A DNA stretch of 43,730 bases, taken from UBA5614 sp034678545 (lineage in GTDB: Bacteria > Cloacimonadota > Cloacimonadia > Cloacimonadales > Cloacimonadaceae). The notes beneath the pieces were generated by a model, which was not told the DNA's origin, searched no databases, and was given only the letters and a program-made list of their open reading frames with translations. Below, piece after piece: positions 16,622 to 25,469 of the stretch. The stretch spans positions 1 to 43,730 of the forward strand of contig JAXDBS010000047.1 in NCBI GenBank assembly GCA_034678545.1. The letters are read 5' to 3'. Positions within the stretch are counted from its first letter, which is position 1. Each line of letters begins with the position of its first letter. Position numbers and translations under genes: made by a program.

Positions 16622-16645
16622 TGATGGAGTTATGGAGTTATGGAG
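16622..16645. repeat. 8-bp tandem repeat
   Basis: TGATGGAG is followed by two copies of TTATGGAG, three 8-bp units in a row. A short microsatellite-like run with no gene around it. Confidence 0.7.
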
Positions 16646-16761
16646 TGACAAGGCGGAGCCCAACTTTGAGAAAGTTAGGAGCGCTGGCTGTGACAGGCTG
16701 GAACGCACGCTTCAGCCGGTAGGTTCACCGGTTTCAACCGGTTTTTGGGAAATATCTTGTA

Positions 16762-16809
16762 GCACAGACAATCCTGTCTGTGCCATAATCACAGGCAGGA
16801 TTGCCCGTG
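16762..16809. repeat. two adjacent hairpins that are inverted copies of each other
   Basis: The first hairpin has a perfect 9-bp stem, GCACAGACA (16762-16770) and TGTCTGTGC (16775-16783), around ATCC. The second, CACAGGCA (16790-16797) and TGCCCGTG (16802-16809) around GGAT, read on the other strand is a near copy of the first. Confidence 0.8.
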
Positions 16810-17012
16810 CCACAAGTCATGAGGATGCGAATTAAATTACCGGTATCACGCTAATAATTGGTTTTAAGAAACGGGGCAAGGACAGGGCTCCATACAACTT
16901 GGGTGGCAAGTCAGATATGGATAAAACCAGATGAATCTGGTGGACCGGCCTGATAAATACAGTGTCCCAAAGCTGTGCTGTCCTGACGGACTCGTTGTCC
17001 TATAGGCTGCCT

Positions 17013-17034
17013 ACCCGGCACTGACGTGCCGGGT
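17013..17034. repeat. perfect 9-bp stem palindrome
   Basis: ACCCGGCAC (17013-17021) and GTGCCGGGT (17026-17034) pair perfectly around TGAC. REP-like element in the repeat island; no T tract, so not a simple terminator. Confidence 0.8.
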
Positions 17035-17127
17035 TACAATCTGCCGTCCCTGCGGGACTGAAATAGAAAACTGGTTGGAGTCCCTGAACCATCCGAACCG
17101 GATTTGCAGTTTGAGAACCCCGCTTTC

Positions 17128-17181
17128 GCAGGAAAGACGGATTACCTTTGCGGATGATGGGGCATGGGGCGAAGCCCCATA
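17128..17181. repeat. 54-bp direct repeat, copy A
   Basis: Starts GCAGGAAAGACGG and ends in the hairpin ATGGGGC-GAA-GCCCCAT (17164-17180). It matches copy B at 48 of 54 positions by eye. A more diverged third relative of the end part lies near 16873-16910 (GGGGCAAGGACAGGGCTCC). Confidence 0.8.
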
Positions 17182-17300
17182 CCTTTAAGGGGTGGCGGGC
17201 GGGAAAAAAATGAAACTGGATACCGGCCTGCACCGGTATGGAAAACAGGCTGGGTTCCTGCTCGTCCACCCCAGCCAGCAAGCTGTCAGGGGCTCCGGGC

Positions 17301-17354
17301 GCAGGAACGACTGATTGCCTTTGGGGATGATGGGGCATGGGACGAAGCCCCCTA
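17301..17354. repeat. 54-bp direct repeat, copy B
   Basis: Starts GCAGGAACGACTG and ends with GGGGCATGGGACGAAGCCCC. Six differences from copy A, some of which weaken the terminal hairpin. It ends about 30 bp from the stop codon of mfd and could act as its 3' hairpin on the other strand. Confidence 0.8.
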
Positions 17355-17383
17355 CAACTAAGTTGGCAGGCGCGGCCTGCTGA

Positions 17384-20300
17384 TCACAGTTCGAGGAAGC
17401 GGGTGAGGATGCCGATGGCCTTGTCGGTCTGATGCTGATAGGAGAGTTGGCCGTGCCGGGTGAGCTCAAAAATGATGCGCAGGTTGCCGGTGGTCTCGAA
17501 GCGGGCGGGTTCAGGCACTGCTTCCAGCAGCTTGAGGATCTTCTGTTTGGAGGGCGGCTGGTTGGACATGAATTCCATGCAAAGTTCGCCGTTGCGGACC
17601 TGGCAGTTCTGCAGGCCGGCCAGGCGGGTGAGGATCTTGAGTTTGTAATAGGTCATGAGCCAAAGTGCCTTGTCGGGCAGTTTGCCAAAACGGTCGGTCA
17701 GCTCGGAAGTGAAGTCGTCGATCTGGGCGATCCCGTCGCAGTTGTTGAGGCGTCGGTAGATCTTGAGCCGCTCCCTGTCGTCAGCGATGTAATCGGAAGG
17801 GAAATAGAGGTCGATCTCGGTCTTGAGCTTCTGGCGTGCCTCGGGATATTCCTCCTGGTAAAAATCCTCCGGATGCTCGGACTGGATGCTTTCGATCGCC
17901 TTTTCCAGCAGCTTGTTGTAGTAATTGTAGCCGATGGACTGGATGACACCGCTTTGCCTGGTGCCGAGGACTGTGCCAGCGCCGCGGATCTCAAGGTCGC
18001 GCATCGCCACCTGGAAACCGGCTCCGAGGAAATCGTACTGCGTGAGGGCGTCCAGGCGCTGGCGCGCTTCCAGGGTCACGCCGCGTGAGATCAGCAGATA
18101 GGCATAGGCGCGGCGGTTGCTGCGGCCCACCCGCCCCCGCATCTGGTAAAGCTGCGCCAAGCCGAAGGTGTCGGCGCGGTCGATCAGGATGGTGTTGGCG
18201 TTGGGGATGTCGATCCCGTTTTCGATGATGGTGGTGGAGATGAGGACATCGTACTTCCTTTCCACAAAAGCGTCCATGATGTCCTCCAGCATGCGCTCGC
18301 TCATCTGGGCGTGGGCCACGACAAAACGCACGGCGGGCAAAGCCGTCCGCAATTCCTGCGCCACGGATTCAATGCTCTGGATGCGGTTGTGGATGAAAAA
18401 GACCTGGCCGCTGCGGTCCGCCTCGCGCTGGATGGCTTCACTGATGACGTGGATGTCGCGGTGGGTGACGATGGTGCGGATGGGCAGGCGCTCCTTGGGC
18501 GAGGTCTGGATCAGGGAGATGTCCTTGAGCTTGCTCATCGCCATGTTAAGCGTGCGCGGGATGGGCGTGGCGGACATGTAGAGCGTGTCCACGTTGGACT
18601 GGAGCCTGCGCAAGCGCTCCTTGTGACGAACGCCGAAGCGGTGCTCCTCATCGATCACGAGCAGGCCCAAATGGCGGAACCTCACATCGGCGGAAAGTAT
18701 TCTATGCGTACCTATGGCAATGTCGATCTGACCCAGGGCGAGGGCGACGAGGTCGCTTCTGATCTGAGCCGGGGAGCGGAAGCGGCTGAACATGGCGAGG
18801 CGGACCGGATACTGCGCCAGGCGCTCCTTGAACACGCGGTAATGCTGTTCCACCAGCAGGGTGGTGGGTGCCAGCACCGCGGCCTGGTAGCCGCCGACCA
18901 CAGCCTTGAAGGCGGCGCGGATGGCGACCTCCGTCTTACCGAAGCCGACGTCGCCGCAGAGCAGGCGTTCCATGGGAGCCGGATTTTCCATGTCGCGCTT
19001 GATGTCTTCGGCGGCCGTGAGCTGGTCCGGCGTCTCCTCGAAGATGAAGGATTCCTCCAACTCGGCTTGCCAGGCCGAATCGGCCTCGTGAGCGATACCG
19101 CGGCGCTTGCTCCTTTCCGCGTAAAGATTGAGCACGTCCTGCGCCACCAGCTCGATCTGGCTCTTGGCGCGCTTCTTGGTGCTTTCCCACTTTTTTCCTC
19201 CCAGCTTGTGAACGGTGGGAGTGACGCCTTCCTCGGCGATGTAGCGCGAGACCATCTGCAGCTGAAAGGTTGGAACATAGATGCGGTCGTCCCCGGCGTA
19301 ACGCAGGCTGAGGCACTCGATGTCCTGTCCGTCCAACCTTACCACCTTGAGCCCTTCGAAAACGCCGATCCCGTGGTCGATGTGCACGATGTAATCGCCC
19401 GGCTTGAGACTTTCGTAATCCACCAAAGCTTCGCCTGGCGTGAAGCGGGGGGCGTATTTCTTCTGGCGGTAGCGGTTGAAGATCTCGTGGTCGGTATAGA
19501 CTGCCAGGCCGCAATCGGAAAGGAAAAAGCCCTGGTGCAGGCAGCCGAGGTGCTGGCGCACGCTGAGGCCGAATTCCTCCAGCAGGATCTGCATGCGGTG
19601 CGCCTGGCCCTGGTTGTCGTGCTGGATGATGACTGACTGGCCTTCCGCCTGGCGCCGGCCCAGCTCGGCGGCCAGCTTCTCCAGATCGCCCCCGAAGTTG
19701 TCCATGCCGGTTACGGGAGCGCTGAAGGTCTGTTTCATCGCGTGAAAAAGGAATTCAGTCTGGGAGACAAAGACACTCTGGAAAGAACTCAGGGCCCGGC
19801 GCAGCTTTTCCTCCGGCGCAAACAGCTGGTGCGGCTCGGGCAGGGCTTCCCGCTTGCGTTCCTGGCGGGCGCGGGCGTAGCTGGTGTAGACCTCTTCCTC
19901 CAGTTCGCGCTGCTCGTCAGCAATAAAGGGAAAGTCGTTCCAGAAGACGAGGGTGCTTTCCGCTCGAAAATAATCGGCAATGGTCTGCACTTCCGGCAGC
20001 AGCAGGGCCAGGTAATTCTCGATGCCCTCGAACAGGCCGTGCTCGTGCACCCTGGCCAGGAGGGGGGATTCCACATCCACGTCGTGCAAAGAGATCTCGC
20101 GGGCCGGGATGAGAGTGACGGCTTCCAGTTCGCCGGGCTCGGAACGCTGGGTGGCAAGGGAAAAACTGCGGATGGACATGATCTCGTCGCCAAAGAACTC
20201 AAGGCGGACGGGCTTCTGCTGCGGCGGCGAAAACACGTCCACCAATCCGCCCCGCCGAGCCGCCTGGTAGACCTTGCCGACCTGATAATCAAGCTCGTAA

Positions 20301-20791
20301 CCCATGCCCACCAGGTTGGAGACGAGGACTGCGGGATCGTATTCGATACCCTTGCGCAGCGTGATGATGTTCTTGCGCAGCAGCTCCAGCGGCTGGATTT
20401 GGCGCAGGAAGGCGCGCAGGGCCATGATCCAGATCTGCGGCCTGCCACTGACCGTGGCGGCCAAGGCTTCCAGGCGTGTGGCGCGGATCGAGTAGTGCGG
20501 CGAGCGCTGCTCATAAGGCAAGGTTTCGAAATCCGGCAGGTAGTGGGCGTTTTCACGCCCGACCAGGGCGCAGATATCGTCCCAAAAGTCTTCTGCCAAA
20601 AGGTCATCGGCCGTGACTACCAAAATGTTTTTACCTGTATGCTTCCAGGCGGCGGCAACGAGCAAGGCGCGGGCCGAGAGATTGAGATGGCTGTACTGCA
20701 GCCCAGACAAACCCTTGTCCAGGCTGTCCAGATAGGCAGTCAGAAAGGGCGAACGGGCTAAGATTTCTGAGATCTCGGGATAAAAAGACAC
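17384..20791 (-). CDS. mfd: transcription-repair coupling factor Mfd
   Basis: A 1135-residue SF2 ATPase that removes RNA polymerase stalled at DNA damage and recruits UvrA. Visible in order: a UvrB-like N-terminal region, the RNA-polymerase-interacting domain with DYIVHIDHGIGVFEGL, the Walker A loop GDVGFGKTE (Lys619), the DEEH box (714-717), MSATPIPRTLNMA, the QMRGRVGRSNRRAYAYLL motif VI region and a C-terminal UvrA-binding-like domain. Length is normal. The start is GTG at 20791 with AGGA eight bases before it. It is the last gene of the run, 49 bp after uvrD, and ends in the repeat island. Confidence 0.95.
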   Translation of the reverse strand: MSFYPEISEILARSPFLTAYLDSLDKGLSGLQYSHLNLSARALLVAAAWKHTGKNILVVTADDLLAEDFWDDICALVGRENAHYLPDFETLPYEQRSPHYSIRATRLEALAATVSGRPQIWIMALRAFLRQIQPLELLRKNIITLRKGIEYDPAVLVSNLVGMGYELDYQVGKVYQAARRGGLVDVFSPPQQKPVRLEFFGDEIMSIRSFSLATQRSEPGELEAVTLIPAREISLHDVDVESPLLARVHEHGLFEGIENYLALLLPEVQTIADYFRAESTLVFWNDFPFIADEQRELEEEVYTSYARARQERKREALPEPHQLFAPEEKLRRALSSFQSVFVSQTEFLFHAMKQTFSAPVTGMDNFGGDLEKLAAELGRRQAEGQSVIIQHDNQGQAHRMQILLEEFGLSVRQHLGCLHQGFFLSDCGLAVYTDHEIFNRYRQKKYAPRFTPGEALVDYESLKPGDYIVHIDHGIGVFEGLKVVRLDGQDIECLSLRYAGDDRIYVPTFQLQMVSRYIAEEGVTPTVHKLGGKKWESTKKRAKSQIELVAQDVLNLYAERSKRRGIAHEADSAWQAELEESFIFEETPDQLTAAEDIKRDMENPAPMERLLCGDVGFGKTEVAIRAAFKAVVGGYQAAVLAPTTLLVEQHYRVFKERLAQYPVRLAMFSRFRSPAQIRSDLVALALGQIDIAIGTHRILSADVRFRHLGLLVIDEEHRFGVRHKERLRRLQSNVDTLYMSATPIPRTLNMAMSKLKDISLIQTSPKERLPIRTIVTHRDIHVISEAIQREADRSGQVFFIHNRIQSIESVAQELRTALPAVRFVVAHAQMSERMLEDIMDAFVERKYDVLISTTIIENGIDIPNANTILIDRADTFGLAQLYQMRGRVGRSNRRAYAYLLISRGVTLEARQRLDALTQYDFLGAGFQVAMRDLEIRGAGTVLGTRQSGVIQSIGYNYYNKLLEKAIESIQSEHPEDFYQEEYPEARQKLKTEIDLYFPSDYIADDRERLKIYRRLNNCDGIAQIDDFTSELTDRFGKLPDKALWLMTYYKLKILTRLAGLQNCQVRNGELCMEFMSNQPPSKQKILKLLEAVPEPARFETTGNLRIIFELTRHGQLSYQHQTDKAIGILTRFLEL

Positions 20792-20840
20792 GCTGTCAAT
20801 CCTAGTTAAAACGTGGATGATACGTTATGTCATAACCTGG

Positions 20841-23027
20841 TCAGAGGTCATCGGATTTGAGGAAAGAGCCGATTATGCGGGCCAGCCTGCCGTTCCTGAA
20901 AGACACGGTCAGGCGGGCTGCCGCTCCTTCCCCATCGACGCTGAGGACGATCCCTTCTCCGTATTCCGGGTGCGTGACGCGCTGGCCGATCCTGTAGGCC
21001 TTCATGCTTTCCGTGACCACATGTTTTTTCTTGCGCAGGGGCTTGGGCTGATGGCGCAGGCCGCTGGCGTCGTCATTGATGAAAGTGTCCTGGTCCAGCT
21101 CCTGCAGGAACATGCTGGGCTGGGTGAAATAGTTTGTATCATAGACGCGGCGGAATCTGGCCAGGCTGAGGCTGAGCCTGGATTTGGCGCGGGTGACGGC
21201 CACATAGAACAGGCGGCGCTCCTCCTCGATCTCCTCCGCGCTGTCCATGGACATCCGATGCGGCAGCAGATCCTGCTCCAGCCCGACGATGAAGACCTGC
21301 TCAAATTCGAGGCCCTTGGCGTTGTGCATGGTCATGAGGCGCACGGTGTCGCGCTCGTCGGAAAGCTGGTCCAGGTCAGTCTGCAAGGCCACGAAAGGCA
21401 GGTAATCAACCAGCAGGGGCGGTTTCTCGTTTTCCCCGGCGTACTTCTCCGTGAATTCGCTGACGGCAGAAACGAACTCGGCCAGGTTTTCCCCGCGAGA
21501 GATCTCCTTGGGATCGTGGCTCTTCTGAAAAAGCTCGATCCACTTGAGTTCCTCCAGGATCGTTTTGACCACGGTCAGCACAGGCTTTTTCCGGCTGAGG
21601 GCCTGCCACTTTTCCAGCAGCAGGTAAAATTCTTCGATCCGCCTGCGGATGGCCGGCTGGAGGGATTCAATCCGGTTCGCCTGGGCCAGAGCCTGCAGGA
21701 AGACGAGGTTGTGATCTGCGGCGTGGCTGATGAGCTTGTAGATGCTGGTCTGGCCGATCCCTCGGGCGGGCTCGTTGATTATGCGCAGGAGGCTTTCGCT
21801 GTCACGGGGATTGGCCAAGACCTTGAGATAGGCCATCAGGTCCCTGATCTCCTTGCGCTGATAGAAATAGAGGCTTCCGACAATGCTGTAGGGCGCCTTG
21901 CGCTGGACGCAGGCATACTCAAACACGCGCGACTGGGCATTGGTCCTGTAGAGGACGGCAAACTGCTGCCAGGGCACGCCTTTCCTATGCATTTGGATGA
22001 TCCTGTCCACAATGCCGTCCGCCTCGGCATTCTCATCGTCATAAACATAGAGACGCGGCTTTTCACCTTTTCCCAGTTCGGACCAGAGGTCCTTGGGATG
22101 GCGGCGGGCGTTACGCCTGATGAGGGAGTTGGCCAGATCGAGGATGGAGGTGGTGGAACGGTAGTTTTGTTCCAGGCGGATAGTTTTAACCTGGCGGTAG
22201 TCCTTTTCAAACTCGAGGATGTTGCGGATGGTGGCGCCGCGCCAGGAGTAGATGGCCTGGTCGTCGTCGCCCACCACGCAGATGTTCTGATGTTTGGAAG
22301 CAATGAGATGGATGAGCTTGAACTGCGCGTAGTTGGTGTCCTGGTATTCGTCGATCATGACGTATCTGAACTGGCGGCGGTACTTTTCCAGCACGGCCTG
22401 GTTGGTTTCCAGCAGACGGACAGTCCAGAGCAGGATATCGTCAAAGTCCATCGCCTGATTGAGCAGGAGCTGCTGCTGATAGAATGTGTAAACATTCAGG
22501 AAAGCCTTGAAGTAATCCCCGTAAGCGCCGTGCTCCTCTTTCCTGCTGTCCAGGTCCTCAGGCAGCAGCAGTTTGTTCTTGTAGCGGCTGATGGTATTAA
22601 GGACTCGGGTAACGGGATACTTCTGGCTGTCGATGTTGAGCTGCTTGTAGATCTTTTTGCAAAGCGCTTTCTGGTCATCCTCGTCGTAGATGGAAAAGCT
22701 GCCCCGAAAAGGCGTGTGCTTGCTTTCGAAACGCAGGATGCGGGTGCAGATGGAATGAAAGGTCCCTACCCACAGTGAGCGGACGGGAAAGTGGAGCAGG
22801 GCTTCGAGCCTATCATGGAGCTCGCCGGCGGCTTTGTTGGTAAAGGTGACGATGAGCAGGTTCCAGGGCGGGACCTGCTGTTCTTTGATCAGCCAGGCGG
22901 CTCGGCAGATCACGCTGCGGGTTTTACCGCTGCCAGCTCCGGCCAGGACCAGGACCGGCCCCTCAGTGGTGCGGACTACTTCCTGCTGGGCTGAATTAAG
23001 CTGCTCCAGCAGGTCAGTTGGCGACAT
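20841..23027 (-). CDS. uvrD: UvrD/PcrA-type 3'-5' DNA helicase
   Basis: A 728-residue SF1A helicase. It has the Walker A AGAGSGKT at 29-36 (Lys35), FTNKAA (motif Ia), VMIDEYQDTNYAQ (motif II), VVGDDDQAIYSWRGA (motif III), RLEQNYRS (motif IV), MTMHNAKGLEFEQVFIVGLE (motif V) and VAVTRAKSRL (motif VI). The C terminus (GQRVTHPEYGEGIVLSV) is the Tudor-like tail of PcrA, which contacts RNA polymerase. Standing directly before mfd it makes a pair that acts on stalled polymerase and in nucleotide excision and mismatch repair. Its ATG lies 14 bases inside the end of the preceding lipoprotein gene, suggesting coupled translation. Confidence 0.93.
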   Translation of the reverse strand: MSPTDLLEQLNSAQQEVVRTTEGPVLVLAGAGSGKTRSVICRAAWLIKEQQVPPWNLLIVTFTNKAAGELHDRLEALLHFPVRSLWVGTFHSICTRILRFESKHTPFRGSFSIYDEDDQKALCKKIYKQLNIDSQKYPVTRVLNTISRYKNKLLLPEDLDSRKEEHGAYGDYFKAFLNVYTFYQQQLLLNQAMDFDDILLWTVRLLETNQAVLEKYRRQFRYVMIDEYQDTNYAQFKLIHLIASKHQNICVVGDDDQAIYSWRGATIRNILEFEKDYRQVKTIRLEQNYRSTTSILDLANSLIRRNARRHPKDLWSELGKGEKPRLYVYDDENAEADGIVDRIIQMHRKGVPWQQFAVLYRTNAQSRVFEYACVQRKAPYSIVGSLYFYQRKEIRDLMAYLKVLANPRDSESLLRIINEPARGIGQTSIYKLISHAADHNLVFLQALAQANRIESLQPAIRRRIEEFYLLLEKWQALSRKKPVLTVVKTILEELKWIELFQKSHDPKEISRGENLAEFVSAVSEFTEKYAGENEKPPLLVDYLPFVALQTDLDQLSDERDTVRLMTMHNAKGLEFEQVFIVGLEQDLLPHRMSMDSAEEIEEERRLFYVAVTRAKSRLSLSLARFRRVYDTNYFTQPSMFLQELDQDTFINDDASGLRHQPKPLRKKKHVVTESMKAYRIGQRVTHPEYGEGIVLSVDGEGAAARLTVSFRNGRLARIIGSFLKSDDL

Positions 23028-23445
23028 AGGCGATGGTCCAGTCCGACAGCGATCCTTCCAGTGTCCCGTCCGAATAGTTTTTGTAGGCGGACACCTTGAA
23101 ATAATAGAAACCGGGCGAGTCGATCGGAATGATCCTCGTCATGATATTGGTGGATGATATGTTTCCGACTTCATCGATCCTGCTGTAGGCCGCATCGTAG
23201 GCCAAGGCACGATATATGTAATAGCCGTCGGTGTTTATGACATTGCGTGCCCACTTCAGTTCCACGAATTTATTGACCACGCCCGCACCCGAACCAGTGG
23301 CTGTCAATCCCGTCACCAGGGGCGGCGTATAGATGTTGTTGTTTCCCAGGGGGTCGAGGGGATTGGTTCTTTTCAGTTCACAGGAAGCAGCAAACAGTAA
23401 AACCATAATTCCAAGCGGCAGCAATATCAAGATTCTTTTCAGCAT
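23014..23445 (-). CDS. small lipoprotein with fibronectin III-like domain
   Basis: A 143-residue protein with a signal peptide and lipobox AASC (mature N terminus about Cys22). The rest is one fibronectin III-like fold: VTGLTATGSG, FVELKWARN, DGYYIYRAL and FYYFKVSAYKN are typical strands. Probably tethered to a cell-envelope membrane; binding partner unknown. It follows the DUF5683 gene by 11 bp and overlaps uvrD. Confidence 0.8.
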   Translation of the reverse strand: MLKRILILLPLGIMVLLFAASCELKRTNPLDPLGNNNIYTPPLVTGLTATGSGAGVVNKFVELKWARNVINTDGYYIYRALAYDAAYSRIDEVGNISSTNIMTRIIPIDSPGFYYFKVSAYKNYSDGTLEGSLSDWTIAYVAN

Positions 23446-23456
23446 GACCCGCCCCC

Positions 23457-24041
23457 TTAAAAGTTAACCTGAATGCCTTCCGGAGTGACCTGGACAGGCG
23501 AGCTGTAATATGACTTCAGGGTGTTTTGCCAGACTTCGGCATTATAGCGTTCAGTCGTCTGGACCACATCGAAAATATTATAGACCCAGACCACTGTGGC
23601 AAAGGTCAGAAAGACCATCGAATACTGGTACGGGACCTGGGCGTCATGGTAATACTGATTAATCTCGTCGATCTGCGTGGCATTCTGATATCTTCTGTAA
23701 AAGGACTGGGATTTGTCATAGAACAGGTAGGAAGCGCCCAGGAATCCGATCTCCAGGGCCATCAGGACCTGTCCTTTGGTGTAGTACTTCGTGCTGAACT
23801 GTCCCCAGCCGGGAAAGACAGCGGACTTCAGGACATTCCCGGTTACGGACTGCGCTTCCAATTCATAGATCTGGAGCAGCTTCTGGCGCTCCATGAGGTC
23901 GAACCGGTAGTTCATTCTGTCCTCCCAGGTGGTCCAGCCATACTTCTGGGGGTTGGTGAAGGCGTCTATGTCAAATCCGCCCTGAGCCTGAAGCCCGGTA
24001 CAGATAAGCAAAAGCAGCGCGAACAGGATGGTCTTAATCAT
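23457..24041 (-). CDS. DUF5683-family membrane protein
   Basis: A 194-residue protein with a cleavable signal peptide (through about residue 19), the motif SAVFPGWGQFSTKYYTKGQ near 74-92 that marks the DUF5683 family of FCB bacteria, and two membrane segments (about 93-110 and 140-158). Function unknown; members are often found with outer-membrane or cell-envelope genes. Its ribosome site (GAGG) overlaps the stop of the TPR lipoprotein before it. Confidence 0.75.
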   Translation of the reverse strand: MIKTILFALLLLICTGLQAQGGFDIDAFTNPQKYGWTTWEDRMNYRFDLMERQKLLQIYELEAQSVTGNVLKSAVFPGWGQFSTKYYTKGQVLMALEIGFLGASYLFYDKSQSFYRRYQNATQIDEINQYYHDAQVPYQYSMVFLTFATVVWVYNIFDVVQTTERYNAEVWQNTLKSYYSSPVQVTPEGIQVNF

Positions 24042-24053
24042 GGTCTTGCAGCC

Positions 24054-25469
24054 TCATTGCATCAGTTTTTCCGATAGTTTGTTGAGCGGCGTAACCGTCC
24101 GCTCCCTGAGATTGACCTGCCAGATGTAGTAAAGGTTCTCTGTGGGTGTTACCAGGTCATACCTGGCCTCATATTTATACTGGCCGGTGGAAAGCAGGAT
24201 CTTCCAGCCCGAATCGCGGATCTCGTCGTTCTTGTATTTGGTCAGAAGCTGGCGCTTCTGAGCCTGTATGCGTTGCCCCAAAAGGCCGTTCCGATAATTG
24301 ACAATGATGGAGCGGGCAAATCCCTGCGGGTCTTTTTCCGCTTCGATCAGGTTGGCCATGATGGCGGCTTTCTCTGCATAGACCGCCTGCCTGTCCAACT
24401 GGTAGGCTTGGTTGTAAAGGCGGCGGGCCTCAACAAAATTGCGGGCCAACTCCATATTCTGAGCTTCGGCATATGCCTGGGCCGCTTCCTGCAGGTTGGC
24501 CTGGATGGTCATGACGTTATTGATCGCCCTTTTGGCCACATCGTAATCCGGTATGATCTCGAAAGATTTGTTGTAAAAGGCTAGAGCATTGTCAAAATCC
24601 CTGACCTGCAGATATTCGTTGCCCTTCTCAATGTAGAGGGAAGCTATGTAACGCAGCCTCTGGTCTATTTCCTCCCGCTTGGCGGGATAGTATTGCAGGG
24701 CATCCAGGAACAACTGGTTCGCTTCCGCGTAATCCCTGTCCTGGATCGCGTTTTCAGCCATCTCCTGATAGATGTTGGAGATCTCCAGATCGACCCGGCT
24801 CAGCTTCCCGACTGGGTAACGCCTGATCTCAAAGAGGTCCTCCAATGCAGCCAGGTAGTCCTTGTTGATCGCTTTCCCTACGGCCTGATCGATACTAAAG
24901 AGAATGAAGTTCTCGATATAGGGGCGGGCGGCAATCTCGAAGCTGTGATCGGGAAACCGGTCATAGAGTTGGGTGTACTCATTCCAGGCCTTTTGCTGGT
25001 CATTTTCCAGATTCAGGAAATGCATTATCCTGAGATAGATGACCTGTGGCACCAGATCGGATTTCTCCGTTTCCGCAAGGATGAGTTCATAATAGGACAT
25101 CGCCTTGGCATGGTCCTGCCCGTCCTCCGCGGCAGTGGCCAAAGTGAAATATACCTTGGCCAGCTCGAGGTCGGCTGGCTCGGAGTTGGCCAGCTTGAAC
25201 AGCCGGATGGCGAGGACCCAGTTTTCCTTGTCAAAAGCAGCCAGGCCAAGTTCATAATAGCAATAGGAACGGACAAGTTCGGCCCTGGAGACAAATGCGC
25301 CGTTCTTGCCGGAATGAATGTACTGGTCGATCAGCTCGATCGCGGCGGCGTATCGCCTCTGGCTGTAAAGCTGTTCGCCCGCCTTGTACTTGTTCTGTTC
25401 GCAGGCGGCAAGCAGCAGGAACGCAAACCCGATCAGAAGCAGAAGCGTAAGCTGACAGAAACGGCTCAA
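24054..25469 (-). CDS. TPR-repeat lipoprotein
   Basis: A 471-residue lipoprotein: a hydrophobic signal ending in LAAC, then helical tetratricopeptide-like repeats over residues about 25-400 (for example AGEQLYSQRRYAAAIELIDQYI, YAEANQLFLDALQYYPAK and FDNALAFYNKSFEIIPDY), and a C-terminal small beta domain (YKYEARYDLVTPTENLYYIWQVN). It starts with TTG overlapping the stop of the metallo-hydrolase gene (TTGA), with AGGAGAGAGG just upstream. A scaffold for envelope protein complexes is plausible; no specific function can be read. Confidence 0.78.
   Translation of the reverse strand: MSRFCQLTLLLLIGFAFLLLAACEQNKYKAGEQLYSQRRYAAAIELIDQYIHSGKNGAFVSRAELVRSYCYYELGLAAFDKENWVLAIRLFKLANSEPADLELAKVYFTLATAAEDGQDHAKAMSYYELILAETEKSDLVPQVIYLRIMHFLNLENDQQKAWNEYTQLYDRFPDHSFEIAARPYIENFILFSIDQAVGKAINKDYLAALEDLFEIRRYPVGKLSRVDLEISNIYQEMAENAIQDRDYAEANQLFLDALQYYPAKREEIDQRLRYIASLYIEKGNEYLQVRDFDNALAFYNKSFEIIPDYDVAKRAINNVMTIQANLQEAAQAYAEAQNMELARNFVEARRLYNQAYQLDRQAVYAEKAAIMANLIEAEKDPQGFARSIIVNYRNGLLGQRIQAQKRQLLTKYKNDEIRDSGWKILLSTGQYKYEARYDLVTPTENLYYIWQVNLRERTVTPLNKLSEKLMQ

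Larger units (their letters stand above)
16348..17383. other. gene-free island of short repeats and palindromes
   Basis: About 1 kb without a credible gene, between the lipoprotein and the end of mfd. Short open frames here have no ribosome site, no family resemblance and run across palindromes. It contains an 11-bp tandem repeat, an 8-bp tandem repeat, a pair of inverted-copy hairpins, a perfect 9-bp palindrome, several GC-rich hairpins and a 54-bp direct repeat pair; each is listed separately where clear. Confidence 0.75.

Noticed and set aside
16498..16650. CRISPR-like array
   Set aside because: The repeats are 8-11 bp, directly abutting, without unique spacers, and no cas genes are nearby.
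16632..16835. Small + strand ORF of 67 codons in the repeat island
   Set aside because: It runs through tandem repeats and hairpins, lacks a ribosome site and has no plausible fold.
17000..17469. Small - strand ORFs of about 94-112 codons in the repeat island
   Set aside because: They overlap the 54-bp direct repeats and the palindrome and, near the end, mfd itself; their amino-acid composition reflects the repeats.
18311..19636. Long + strand open frame (441 codons) opposite mfd
   Set aside because: The - strand Mfd frame is complete and full of known motifs. The antisense frame has no recognisable domain or ribosome site and arises from the GC-rich codon pattern.
20817..22778. Long + strand open frame (653 codons) opposite uvrD/pcrA
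   Set aside because: All helicase motifs are on the - strand frame. The antisense product looks like a mirror of helicase codons and has no family resemblance.
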